Shown here: positions 1-9,306 of the stretch, one piece after another
How positions within the stretch are numbered: position 1 is the first letter of the stretch
Layout of the letters: each line of letters begins with the position of its first letter
Assembly: GCA_011374735.1 (NCBI GenBank)
Contig: DRPD01000184.1
Coordinates: forward strand, 1 to 9,306
Source of the DNA: Thermopetrobacter sp.
GTDB taxonomy: Bacteria > Pseudomonadota > Alphaproteobacteria > Rhizobiales > Aestuariivirgaceae
Direction of reading: 5' to 3'
DNA: 9,306 nucleotides
Position numbers and translations under genes: made by a program
Notes under the pieces: generated by a model
What the model was told of the DNA's origin: nothing
What the model saw: the letters and a program-made list of their open reading frames with translations, nothing else
Databases searched by the model: none

Positions 1-24
1 GCAAGGCAACTCGCAGGGTGGAAA

Positions 25-383
25 TCAGCGCGCGCCGGCGCGGGGCCGCCAGGCGAAGGGGCCGGCGCGCTCATAGAGCCAGTGATACTGGGTGATCATC
101 TGCTTCACGCGGGTCAGGCGATAGCCCAGCAGGGCCGCCGCCAGCAGCACCGCGGCGGCGGTGGCATAGGCCCTGAGCGACAGCAACGCCTCGCCGAACA
201 GGGCGTAATGCAGAAAGCGGGTGGCGGCGGCCAGCAGCAGCATGTAGATGACCAGCTGCCAGACGGGGCGCCATTTCAGGGCCAGGGCGCGGCCCGACAG
301 GAAGGCCGCGCCGCCGGCGATGATGACGGTGAGGATCAGGAACACCGCCGGCGTGCTGCCGGTGATCTGCTGGAAGACGCCGC

Positions 384-387
<4 letters not shown>
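25..387 (-). CDS. DUF6867-type small membrane protein at the end of the liv operon
   Basis: This is a 120-residue integral membrane protein of unknown function. Three hydrophobic segments are visible at about residues 13-33, 41-62 and 72-90. They are followed by a basic, aromatic tail with QYHWLYERAGPFAW at about 100-113. That tail and the position right after livF match my recollection of the DUF6867 family of alphaproteobacteria, which often sits beside branched-chain amino acid transporter genes; the family name is from memory. The start at 387 was chosen because its ATG overlaps the livF stop (ATGA) and is preceded by a strong GGAGGGCGGGG ribosome site. The frame stays open upstream only as a by-product of GC-rich sequence antisense-free inside livF. 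An accessory or stabilising role for the LivHM channel is a guess from context. Nothing is visible in bases 1-24 beyond the gene. Confidence 0.8.
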
Positions 388-3297
<2,910 letters not shown>

Positions 3298-3300
3298 GGC

Positions 3301-4215
<915 letters not shown>

Positions 4216-4260
4216 GAATGCTCCCCCTCCCCTGCACGCGGACGCATGATGGCGCTCTCG

Positions 4261-4330
4261 TCGTCTGACGCTTTTAGCCTTGCGCGGCGGCGCTGGCAAT
4301 AGATGATCGCACGGGCAGGCCATCAGACGA
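4261..4330. repeat. Inverted 8-base repeats flanking the livH promoter
   Basis: TCGTCTGA at 4261-4268 and its exact reverse complement TCAGACGA at 4323-4330 flank the candidate livH promoter. The second copy sits inside a small palindrome, CCATC-AGAC-GATGG (4320-4333). The first copy falls at the predicted transcript start and the second about 25-30 bases upstream of the -35 box. They could be paired operator half-sites for a regulator of livH, of the divergent gene, or both. No regulator gene is present in the window, and chance is possible. Confidence 0.3.
4271..4299 (-). promoter_or_regulatory. Candidate sigma70-type promoter of livH
   Basis: On the minus strand, TTGCCA (4294-4299, five of six matches to TTGACA) is followed after 17 bases by TAAAAG (4271-4276, four of six matches to TATAAT). 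Transcription would start near 4264, giving a leader of roughly 50 bases that includes the purine-rich ribosome site. Spacing and position are good. It is a visual match only. Confidence 0.45.
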
Positions 4331-4439
4331 TGGTTCAAGACGGCGATTCACCATAGCGGCAGAGAGGCGGCGGTAGGGCGGCGGCGGTGTGCTATCCGAT
4401 GACGGCGACGTTGCAGACGGCAAGCGGGAACTTGCGGAC

Positions 4440-5003
4440 ATGACACCGGCCACGACCACGGACGCCCTCGACGCCCATCACGACCTGACCTGGCTGATCG
4501 GGGCGCTGGCCCGCGCCCTGCACGCGCGGCGCGATATGCATTCGGCCATTCTGCCGGCCCTGGAGCGCGTGGCCGGGTGTGATTTCAACGCGCCGCTGGC
4601 GGACACCGCGCCACGGCTGGCGGCGGCCTGCCGCCGGCTGCCGGAGGCGGTGGTGGCGGCGCTGCCGGTGGCGGAGGAAGTGGCGCAGGCGCTGGCGGCG
4701 TGCTTCGAGCACCTCAAGTGGCGCGGCGATGACGCCCAATGGGCGGCGGCGGACGTGCTGGGGCCTGTGGGGCCGGTGCGCTGCGCGAACGGCGGCATTC
4801 GGGTGGTGATCGCCGCGCAAGACGCCGTGGCGCCGGTGGCCGATGAGCGGAACCTGCTGTTCGTGCTGGCCGGGCGGGCCGGGTATCATGACATGCACGG
4901 GGCGCTGCGCCAGCTCGACGCCGGCGGGGTGGCCGTCGTCGGCGGCCATGAGCTGCGCGCCTGTTCCTCCGCGCCGCTGCTGGCGGTGTTACTCAAGCGA
5001 TAG
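4440..5003 (+). CDS. Hypothetical protein, likely a degenerate DddQ/DMSP-lyase-like cupin
   Basis: A 187-residue protein that I do not recognise with certainty. The layout resembles the DMSP-lyase (DddQ-like) cupin family: a helical N-terminal half (about 15-92), then W94, LGPVGP at 108-112, a beta-rich stretch from 117, [10 protein letters not shown] at 141-150 and [18 protein letters not shown] at 170-187. In active members the strand before the FVLxG motif carries a HxHxxxE/Y metal site. Here that stretch reads [10 protein letters not shown], so those ligands are absent; H170, near the position of the last cupin His, and R173 remain. It is probably cytoplasmic, with no signal peptide. An in-frame GTG at 4389 would add 17 residues. 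I prefer 4440 because G/C at third codon positions rises sharply there, but neither start has a clear ribosome site. The 3' end overlaps the end of convergent gltX by 15 bases. Catalysis is doubtful; a binding or regulatory role is equally possible. Confidence 0.6.
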   Translation: MTPATTTDALDAHHDLTWLIGALARALHARRDMHSAILPALERVAGCDFNAPLADTAPRLAAACRRLPEAVVAALPVAEEVAQALAACFEHLKWRGDDAQWAAADVLGPVGPVRCANGGIRVVIAAQDAVAPVADERNLLFVLAGRAGYHDMHGALRQLDAGGVAVVGGHELRACSSAPLLAVLLKR

Positions 5004-6338
5004 CCGCTCAAGCGCCCGGGCGCGGCCGATCAATGGCAGCAAACGGCCCATTTCCGGGCCATGCGCGCGGCCGGTCAGCGCCCGGCGCAGGGGCTGAAAC
5101 AGCGCCCGACCCTTGCGCCCCGTCCGTTCCTTCAAGGCCGCCGTCCACTCCTTCCAAGTGTGCCCGCCCCACGGTTCTCGTGGCAGCAGGCGGGCGGCGG
5201 CGGCGATGAAATCGCGATCTTGCGGATCGATGCGCGGGGTGATGTGGCCGTGGACGACCTCCACCCACGCGCTCACATCGGCCAGCTTCTCGACATTTCC
5301 CCTGACCGCCTGCCACAATGCTTCGTCCGCGTCGACCCCCAGGGCCCGCAGCCGCGGCGCGGCCGTCTCCCAGTCCATGGCGTGCAGCAGCTTGGCGTTG
5401 AGCGCATGCAGCTCGCGTTCATCGAAGCGGGCCGGGGCGCGCGAGAGATTCTCCAGATCGAAACGGGCCGCCAGTTCATCCATGTCGCCGAACGCCGCCA
5501 CCGGCTGCGACGTGCCGACGGTGGCGCAGTAGGACACCACCGTTTCCGGCTCCAGTCCCGCCTCCCTGAAGGCGGCGACGGTCAGCGATCCGGCGCGTTT
5601 CGACAGCGGGCCGCCATCGGCGTTGACCATCAGGGCGTGGTGGGCGAAGGCCGGCGGGGTGGCGCCCAGCGCCTCGGCAAGGGCGATCTGCACGGCGGTG
5701 TTGGTGACATGATCCTCGCCACGGATGACGTGGGTGATCTCCATCTCGATGTCGTCCACCACCGACGGCAGGGTGTAGAGGTAGCTGCCGTCGGCGCGGA
5801 TCAGCACCGGGTCGGACAGGGTGGCGAGATCGATAGCCACCTCTCCGCGCACCCGATCGGTGAAGCGCACCACGCCGGAAGGCAACCTGAAGCGCCAGTG
5901 GGGCTTGCGGCCGGCGCGTTCAAGGGCCGCCCTTTCGGCTTCGCCGAGCTTCAGCGCGGCGCGGTCATAGACCGGCGGGCGGCCGGCCATCACTTGCGCC
6001 TTGCGCTTCAGGGCCAGCTCCCGCTCCGTTTCGTAGCAGGGATAGAGCAGCCCGGCGTCCTTCAGCTTCTGCGCCGCCGCGTCGTAACGGGCCAGCCGTT
6101 CGCTCTGGCGGTGCATGGCGTCGGGCGCGAGGCCCAGCCAGTTCAGGTCATCGATGATGGCCCGGGCGTATTCCTCCCGGCTGCGTTCTTCGTCGGTGTC
6201 ATCGAGACGCAGAATGAAGCGCCCGCCGCGCGGCTTCGCGAACAGCCGGTTGAGCACGGCGGTGCGGATGTTGCCGATGTGCAGGCGGCCGGTGGGCGAC
6301 GGGGCGAAGCGCACGGTGACGGGGCGTCGTTCGGTCAT
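4989..6338 (-). CDS. gltX: Glutamyl-tRNA synthetase (GluRS2-type)
   Basis: A cytoplasmic class I aminoacyl-tRNA synthetase that charges glutamate onto tRNA. The 449-residue protein opens with [18 protein letters not shown] at 11-28, containing the HIGH-class motif as LHIGN (19-23). [11 protein letters not shown] lies at 46-56 and [11 protein letters not shown] at 205-215. The KMSKS-class loop is GPLSKRAG at 243-250, so the usual first Lys is Pro. The anticodon-binding half is present to the end. Alphaproteobacteria often carry two GltX proteins, one of which can charge tRNA(Gln) for amidation by GatCAB; this resembles the shorter GluRS2 kind, but tRNA specificity cannot be read here. The start overlaps the nadE stop (ATGA), implying coupled translation. 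The stop (TAA, complement of 4989-4991) lies inside the end of the convergent cupin-like gene. Confidence 0.93.
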   Translation of the reverse strand: MTERRPVTVRFAPSPTGRLHIGNIRTAVLNRLFAKPRGGRFILRLDDTDEERSREEYARAIIDDLNWLGLAPDAMHRQSERLARYDAAAQKLKDAGLLYPCYETERELALKRKAQVMAGRPPVYDRAALKLGEAERAALERAGRKPHWRFRLPSGVVRFTDRVRGEVAIDLATLSDPVLIRADGSYLYTLPSVVDDIEMEITHVIRGEDHVTNTAVQIALAEALGATPPAFAHHALMVNADGGPLSKRAGSLTVAAFREAGLEPETVVSYCATVGTSQPVAAFGDMDELAARFDLENLSRAPARFDERELHALNAKLLHAMDWETAAPRLRALGVDADEALWQAVRGNVEKLADVSAWVEVVHGHITPRIDPQDRDFIAAAARLLPREPWGGHTWKEWTAALKERTGRKGRALFQPLRRALTGRAHGPEMGRLLPLIGRARALERLSLE

Positions 6339-7996
6339 GTCCGGCCGTTCTCCCTGAAGGCGTTGGTGATGGGCCAGCGGCGGTCGCGGCCGAAGTTGCG
6401 GCGGGTGATCTTGACGCCGGGGGCGGCCTGGCGGCGCTTGTATTCGGCCACATACAGCAGATGCTGGATGCGCGCCACCAGCGCCCGGTCATGGCCGCGC
6501 GCGGCGATCTCGCCCACCGACAGCTCCTCCTCGATGAGCCCTTCGAGAATGGCGTCGAGCACCTCGTAGGGCGGCAGGGTGTCCTGATCGGTCTGGCCGG
6601 GCCTCAGTTCGGCGGAGGGCGCCTTGGTGATGATGCGCTCCGGGATCACCTCCCCTTGCCGGTTGCGCCATTTCGCCAGCCCATAGACCTGCGTCTTGTA
6701 GATATCCTTCAGCGGGTTGAAGCCGCCGTTCATGTCGCCATAGAGCGTGGCGTAACCCACCGACATCTCCGACTTGTTGCCGGTGGTCAGCACCAGGGGG
6801 CCGAACTTGTTGGAGATGGCCATGAGCACGACGCCGCGGGCGCGCGACTGGATGTTCTCCTCCGTCACGTCCGGCTCCCGCCCGGCGAACAGCTCCTTGA
6901 GCGCCGCGGTGAACCCCTCCACCGGCTGGAAGATCGGCACCACGTCATGGCGGATGCCGAGCGCGGCGGCGCAGGCGCGGGCGTCCTCGATGGATTGCGG
7001 CGCGGTGTATTCATAGGGCAGCATCACCGCCCACACCCGTTCCGGCCCCAGCGCGTCGGCGGCCATGGCCGCCACCACCGCCGAATCGATGCCGCCGGAC
7101 AGTCCCAGCACGACGCCGGGAAAACGGTTCTTTTCCACATAATCACGGGTACCCAGCACGCAGGCGCGCCAGACGGCCTCTTCTCCCTCCGGCCGGGTGG
7201 CGCAGCCGGCGGCGGCGACGTGCCAGCCATCAACCGTTTTTTCCACGGCGCAGGTGAGGGTTTGTTCGACGAAACTCTCCATGCGCCACGCCAGACCGGC
7301 GCAGTCGGGCTGTTCCCTTCCCGGCCGCGGGTTGAGGGCGAAGGAGCCGCCGTCGAACACCAGTTCGTCCTGGCCGCCGACCAGATTGAGATACACCAGC
7401 GGCAGGCCGGTTTCGGCCACCCTTTCGGCGGCCAGCTTCAGCCGCGTGTCGTGCTTCTCCGTCTCGAACGGCGAACCGTTGGCGACCAGCAGGATGTCCG
7501 CGCCGCGCGCTCGCAGATGCTTCGCCACCGGCTCCGTCCAGATGTCCTCGCACACCGGCAGGCCCAGCTTCAGGCCGCGAAACGCCACCGGCTCCGGCAA
7601 GGGGCCGGGCGCGAACACCCGCTTTTCGTCGAACACGCCGTAGTTGGGCAGATCGTGCTTGAACCTCAGCGCCGCCACCTCGCCGCCGGCCAGCAGCGCC
7701 ATGGCGTTGTAAACCCTTCCCTCTGCGCGCCACGGGGCGCCGATGAGCATGGCCGGGCCGGAAGCGGTTTCGGCGGCCAGCTCCCGAACCGCGGCCATGC
7801 AGGCGTCGATGAAGGCGGGGCGCAGGATCAGGTCTTCCGGCGGATAGCCGCAGATGAACAGCTCCGGCAGCATGACGAGATCGGCCCCGTCTCGCGCCGC
7901 ATCGGCCAGCGCGGCCAGCGCCTTTTGCGCATTGCCGGGGATGTCGCCGACCAGCGGGTTGCCCTGATGAAAGGTGATGACGATGCGCGCGCTCAT
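6335..7996 (-). CDS. nadE: Glutamine-dependent NAD(+) synthetase
   Basis: Catalyses the last step of NAD synthesis, amidating nicotinic acid adenine dinucleotide with ATP and glutamine-derived ammonia. The 553-residue protein is the two-domain type. The N-terminal nitrilase-like glutaminase has a Glu-Lys-Cys triad visible as E45 ([14 protein letters not shown]), K113 ([14 protein letters not shown]) and C149 (LPVCEDIW). The C-terminal synthetase has the PP-loop SGGIDS at 300-305, with [18 protein letters not shown] and [13 protein letters not shown] further on. All catalytic residues seen are intact. The start at 7996 ([14 protein letters not shown]) fits homologues; an in-frame ATG at 8035 would add 13 residues, but those codons lack the gene's G/C third-position bias and overlap a candidate -10 box. 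The four-base overlap with gltX makes a nadE-gltX operon. Confidence 0.95.
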   Translation of the reverse strand: MSARIVITFHQGNPLVGDIPGNAQKALAALADAARDGADLVMLPELFICGYPPEDLILRPAFIDACMAAVRELAAETASGPAMLIGAPWRAEGRVYNAMALLAGGEVAALRFKHDLPNYGVFDEKRVFAPGPLPEPVAFRGLKLGLPVCEDIWTEPVAKHLRARGADILLVANGSPFETEKHDTRLKLAAERVAETGLPLVYLNLVGGQDELVFDGGSFALNPRPGREQPDCAGLAWRMESFVEQTLTCAVEKTVDGWHVAAAGCATRPEGEEAVWRACVLGTRDYVEKNRFPGVVLGLSGGIDSAVVAAMAADALGPERVWAVMLPYEYTAPQSIEDARACAAALGIRHDVVPIFQPVEGFTAALKELFAGREPDVTEENIQSRARGVVLMAISNKFGPLVLTTGNKSEMSVGYATLYGDMNGGFNPLKDIYKTQVYGLAKWRNRQGEVIPERIITKAPSAELRPGQTDQDTLPPYEVLDAILEGLIEEELSVGEIAARGHDRALVARIQHLLYVAEYKRRQAAPGVKITRRNFGRDRRWPITNAFRENGRT

Positions 7997-8030
7997 GATT
8001 GCCGTTCGCCGATGATGCCTGTCGGCGGCA

Positions 8031-8060
8031 GGCATACTCCGCCCGGCGTGGCGCTGGCAA
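8031..8060 (-). promoter_or_regulatory. Candidate promoter of nadE-gltX
   Basis: On the minus strand, TTGCCA (8055-8060) and TATGCC (8031-8036) are separated by 18 bases; the -35 is good and the -10 weak. An A/T-rich run, AATTTTAAT at 8077-8085, lies about 17-25 bases upstream of the -35 box, where an UP element would sit. A start near 8024 would support the nadE start at 7996. The -35 shares an 11-base block with the livH promoter. Confidence 0.3.
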
Positions 8061-8099
8061 CCGTCCCGCCTTGAGCAATTTTAATGTGCGCGGGGACGG
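8061..8099. repeat. Inverted repeat in the nadE / dsrC-like divergent region
   Basis: CCGTCCC (8061-8067) and GGGACGG (8093-8099) form a perfect 7-base inverted repeat around a 25-base centre that contains the only clear A/T-rich run of this intergenic region. It could be an operator shared by the divergent genes or a chance GC-rich pairing. Confidence 0.25.
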
Positions 8100-8107
8100 G
8101 TGGCGCC

Positions 8108-8135
8108 TTGCGTTTTCTCCGCACTGTGGCAGAAT
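8108..8135 (+). promoter_or_regulatory. Weak candidate promoter of the dsrC-like gene
   Basis: TTGCGT (8108-8113) and CAGAAT (8130-8135) are 16 bases apart, with three and four of six matches to the sigma70 consensus. A start near 8142 would give a leader of about 48 bases. That leader would carry a tandem ATTCAA-ATTCAA (8152-8163) and the strong ribosome site GGGGGAGG (about 8174-8181) before the ATG. The match is weak, and an alternative sigma factor or activator is possible. Confidence 0.25.
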
Positions 8136-8189
8136 GCCGCAAGGACGTGAGATTCAAATTCAAGACAGGCAGAAGGGGGAGGAACCATC

Positions 8190-8549
8190 ATGCCGACCAC
8201 CATCCAGCACATCATCCATCCCGGCGCCACGTCCGACACCCCGGAGTTTCCCGACGCGCCGCCGGAGTGGTCGCCGGCCATGGCCGTAGAGCGGGCGAAG
8301 GAGCTGGGCATCGAGATGACCGACGAAATCCGGGAAGTGATCCGGGTGCTGCAGGGCGCCTATCGCGACGAACCGGAGCCACCGCTGCGCCGTCTGCACG
8401 ACGCGCTGGAAGGGCGCTTCGCCAAGCAGGGCGGCGTGAAGCATCTCTACGCGGTGTTCGGGCGCGGGCCGATCACCGCCGGATGCTATCTGGCCGGGCT
8501 GCAACCGCCGGCCGGGGCGGTGGATCAGGGCTTCGGCTCCGTGGCCTGA
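8190..8549 (+). CDS. DsrC/TusE-family sulfur-carrier-like protein with a single, non-terminal cysteine
   Basis: A 119-residue cytoplasmic protein of the DsrC/TusE/DsvC family. Family landmarks are the W27 region (PPEWSPAMAVERAKELGIEMT), EIREVIRVLQGAY at 46-58, RRLHDAL at 67-73, KHLYAVFGRGP at 84-94 and the C-terminal arm TAGCYLAGLQPPAGAV at 96-111. In DsrC the arm carries CysB and, eleven residues on, a penultimate CysA; TusE keeps only CysA. Here the CysB position is C99, while the CysA position is Ala110, followed by an eight-residue extension (DQGFGSVA). So the residue used for trisulfide or persulfide transfer in known DsrC/TusE is missing. A strong GGGGGAGG ribosome site precedes the ATG. 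The gene leads into cytochrome c and SQR genes, suggesting a role in sulfide oxidation as carrier, chaperone or regulator. Family assignment is firm; function is open. Confidence 0.85.
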   Translation: MPTTIQHIIHPGATSDTPEFPDAPPEWSPAMAVERAKELGIEMTDEIREVIRVLQGAYRDEPEPPLRRLHDALEGRFAKQGGVKHLYAVFGRGPITAGCYLAGLQPPAGAVDQGFGSVA

Positions 8550-8550
8550 C

Positions 8551-9012
8551 ATGAAGTCTTACTGGACGTGGGTGGCAGCCGCCGGCGTGGTGCTGGTGGG
8601 GGCCATCTGGTGGGCCGGCCGCCCGCCCTCGCCATCCGGCAACACGGCCGCTGCCGGTGTCTTGCTGAAGCCTGACGACAAGGCGCTGGTGGAGCGCGGC
8701 GCACGTGTCTACGCGCAGAATTGCGCCACCTGCCATGGCGCCGACCTGAAGGGGCAACCGGGCTGGCGGCGCAATCCGAGGCTGGCCCCGGCCCATGACG
8801 AGACGGGCCACACCTGGCATCATCCCGACACCCTGCTCGTCGCCGTGACGCGCGACGGCACGGTGTTTCGCGGCGGCGCCATGCCACCCTTCGGCAAGGT
8901 GTTGAGCGAAGAAGACATCATCGCCGTGCTGTCGTTCATCAAGAGCCGCTGGCCAGAGGAAATCCGCGCCGCACACGATCGCATCAACAGACGGGCGGCC
9001 GGGCGGGGCTGA
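8551..9012 (+). CDS. Membrane-anchored monoheme class I cytochrome c
   Basis: A 153-residue periplasmic electron carrier. Residues 5-21 form a hydrophobic signal or membrane anchor (WTWVAAAGVVLVGAIWW). With no obvious signal peptidase site, I infer that it stays tethered. A Pro/Ser/Gly linker follows to about residue 35. The heme site is CATCH at 58-62 in YAQNCATCHGADLKG, and the likely distal ligand is Met111 in FRGGAMPPFGKVLSEEDI; the C-terminal helix IIAVLSFIKSRWP completes the fold. The ATG lies one base after the stop of the dsrC-like gene with no good ribosome site of its own, so translation is probably coupled. Its closest visible relation by layout is to small cytochromes that accept electrons from dehydrogenases or feed oxidases. 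Beside an SQR-type flavoprotein it may take sulfide-derived electrons, but that is inference. Confidence 0.9.
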   Translation: MKSYWTWVAAAGVVLVGAIWWAGRPPSPSGNTAAAGVLLKPDDKALVERGARVYAQNCATCHGADLKGQPGWRRNPRLAPAHDETGHTWHHPDTLLVAVTRDGTVFRGGAMPPFGKVLSEEDIIAVLSFIKSRWPEEIRAAHDRINRRAAGRG

Positions 9013-9023
9013 GCGCCCCGCCC
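9001..9023 (+). terminator. GC-rich hairpin over the cytochrome c stop codon
   Basis: GGGCGGGGC (9001-9009) pairs perfectly with GCGGGGC's complement GCCCCGCCC (9015-9023) to give a nine-base-pair stem with a five-base loop, TGAGC, which contains the TGA stop. The following bases (TGTTGCT) have no real T-run, so it is not a textbook intrinsic terminator. It may partly terminate, or stabilise the mRNA 3' end, between the cytochrome gene and the SQR gene. Confidence 0.45.
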
Positions 9024-9033
9024 TGTTGCTACG

Positions 9034-9047
9034 CCTGACAAATCAGG
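9034..9047. repeat. Small inverted repeat upstream of the SQR gene
   Basis: CCTGA-CAAA-TCAGG is a perfect five-base inverted repeat with a four-base centre. It lies about 50 bases upstream of the candidate SQR -35 box, where an activator site could sit. The spacing does not fit FNR or CRP sites, and the regulator is unknown. Confidence 0.25.
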
Positions 9048-9099
9048 ATAGAACGCCCCTGTTTTCATGGTCACCGGATGGGGGACGTGGCCGCGATCC

Positions 9100-9128
9100 T
9101 TGACAGGCGGGGGGCGCCCTTCACATCC
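9100..9128 (+). promoter_or_regulatory. Candidate promoter of the SQR gene
   Basis: A perfect TTGACA (9100-9105) lies about 45 bases before the SQR start. The best -10 candidates (TCACAT at 9121-9126 or ACATCC at 9123-9128) are poor. With the 135-base gap and the preceding hairpin, this suggests that the SQR gene can be transcribed apart from the dsrC-like and cytochrome genes. Confidence 0.3.
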
Positions 9129-9147
9129 GTTTCGAGGGAGGAGAGAC

Positions 9148-9306
9148 ATGGCACACATCGTCGTGATGGGATCGGGGATCGGCGGCATTCCGGCGGCCTA
9201 CGAGCTGAAGGATGTCATCGGTTCGGGCGACAGGATCACGGTCATCAACAACCGGCCGTATTTCCAGTTCACGCCGTCCAACCCGTGGGCCGCGGTGGGC
9301 TGGCGC
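9148..9306 (+). CDS. Sulfide:quinone oxidoreductase-type flavoprotein (5' part)
   Basis: The first 53 codons of an FAD-dependent oxidoreductase, cut by the window edge. The N-terminus has the FAD-binding strand and GSGIGG motif at 8-13, then PAAYELKDVIGSGDRITVIN at 15-34 and PYFQFTPSNPWAAVGWR at 37-53. The YFQFxPSNPWxxVGW signature closely matches what I recall of the N-terminus of Acidithiobacillus-type SQR. Such enzymes are peripheral membrane proteins that oxidise sulfide to polysulfide and reduce quinone. The redox-active cysteines and quinone-binding residues lie beyond the window, so a related flavoprotein such as the FCSD flavin subunit is not excluded. The start is well supported by a GAGGGAGGAGAG ribosome site at 9134-9145. 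The dsrC-like and cytochrome c genes lie upstream on the same strand. Confidence 0.82.
   Translation, partial: MAHIVVMGSGIGGIPAAYELKDVIGSGDRITVINNRPYFQFTPSNPWAAVGWR

Noticed and set aside
4363..4388. GGC-rich repeat run before the cupin-like gene, as a possible microsatellite or phase-variable tract
   Set aside because: The GGC units are interrupted (GGCGGCGGTAGGGCGGCGGCGGTG) and short, which is ordinary for this GC content.
4389..4439. GTG start giving a 204-residue version of the cupin-like protein
   Set aside because: Third-position G/C is about 65% in these codons versus about 90% after 4440. It is kept as an alternative because neither start has a clear ribosome site.
5061..6569. Plus-strand open frame of 502 codons opposite gltX
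   Set aside because: It is a shadow of gltX, with low-complexity Arg/Gly/His-rich content and no recognisable motif or ribosome site.
7997..8035. Longer nadE start at 8035
   Set aside because: The extra 13 codons lack the gene's strong G/C third-position bias, are not part of the family and overlap a candidate -10 box.
6461..8074. Plus-strand open frame of 537 codons opposite nadE
   Set aside because: It is a shadow of nadE, whose catalytic motifs are all intact on the other strand.
8132..8155. Possible SqrR/BigR-type operator (ATTC-N8-GAAT as I recall it)
   Set aside because: The words here are GAAT-N16-ATTC, so both order and spacing differ from the remembered site.
9034..9047. Possible FNR or CRP site
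   Set aside because: TGA and TCA are only four bases apart, whereas FNR and CRP sites need six between these cores.

Overview
The window is GC-rich bacterial DNA, tightly packed with ten genes: nine complete, and one cut by the right edge. The set suggests an alphaproteobacterium, perhaps Rhodospirillales-like, with inorganic sulfur oxidation. The pointers are a LivHMGF operon ending in a small DUF6867-type membrane protein, a GluRS2-type glutamyl-tRNA synthetase paired with NAD synthetase, and a DsrC-like / cytochrome c / sulfide:quinone oxidoreductase cluster. Taxonomy is inferred from gene content only. I see no tRNA, rRNA, CRISPR array, transposase or integrase.

Left block, minus strand (25-4215): a branched-chain amino acid (HAAT family) ABC transporter operon read livH-livM-livG-livF-DUF6867. 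LivH and LivM form the channel and LivG and LivF are the ATPases; the last gene encodes a small three-helix membrane protein of unknown role. Three of the four junctions are 4-base ATGA overlaps. No periplasmic binding protein gene (livJ/K) is present here. A good sigma70-like promoter lies just upstream of livH.

Middle block (4216-7996): a divergent plus-strand gene (about 4440-5003) encodes an unusual protein that I read as a degenerate cupin related to the DddQ/DMSP-lyase fold, with its usual metal ligands mostly gone. Its 3' end overlaps the 3' end of gltX, which converges on it. gltX follows nadE with another ATGA overlap, so a glutamine-dependent NAD synthetase and a glutamyl-tRNA synthetase share a transcript.

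Right block, plus strand (8190-9306): a DsrC/TusE-family sulfur carrier that keeps only the upstream (CysB-position) cysteine, a membrane-anchored monoheme cytochrome c starting 1 base later, and, after a GC-rich hairpin and a 135-base gap, the first 53 codons of an SQR-type flavoprotein. The likely theme is sulfide oxidation: SQR makes polysulfide/sulfane sulfur, the DsrC-like protein might carry or sense it, and the cytochrome might take electrons. This block, especially the altered DsrC arm, is the most interesting part of the window.

No stretch longer than 300 bases lacks a gene. The three intergenic regions (4216-4439, 7997-8189, 9013-9147) hold candidate promoters and small inverted repeats, listed below.
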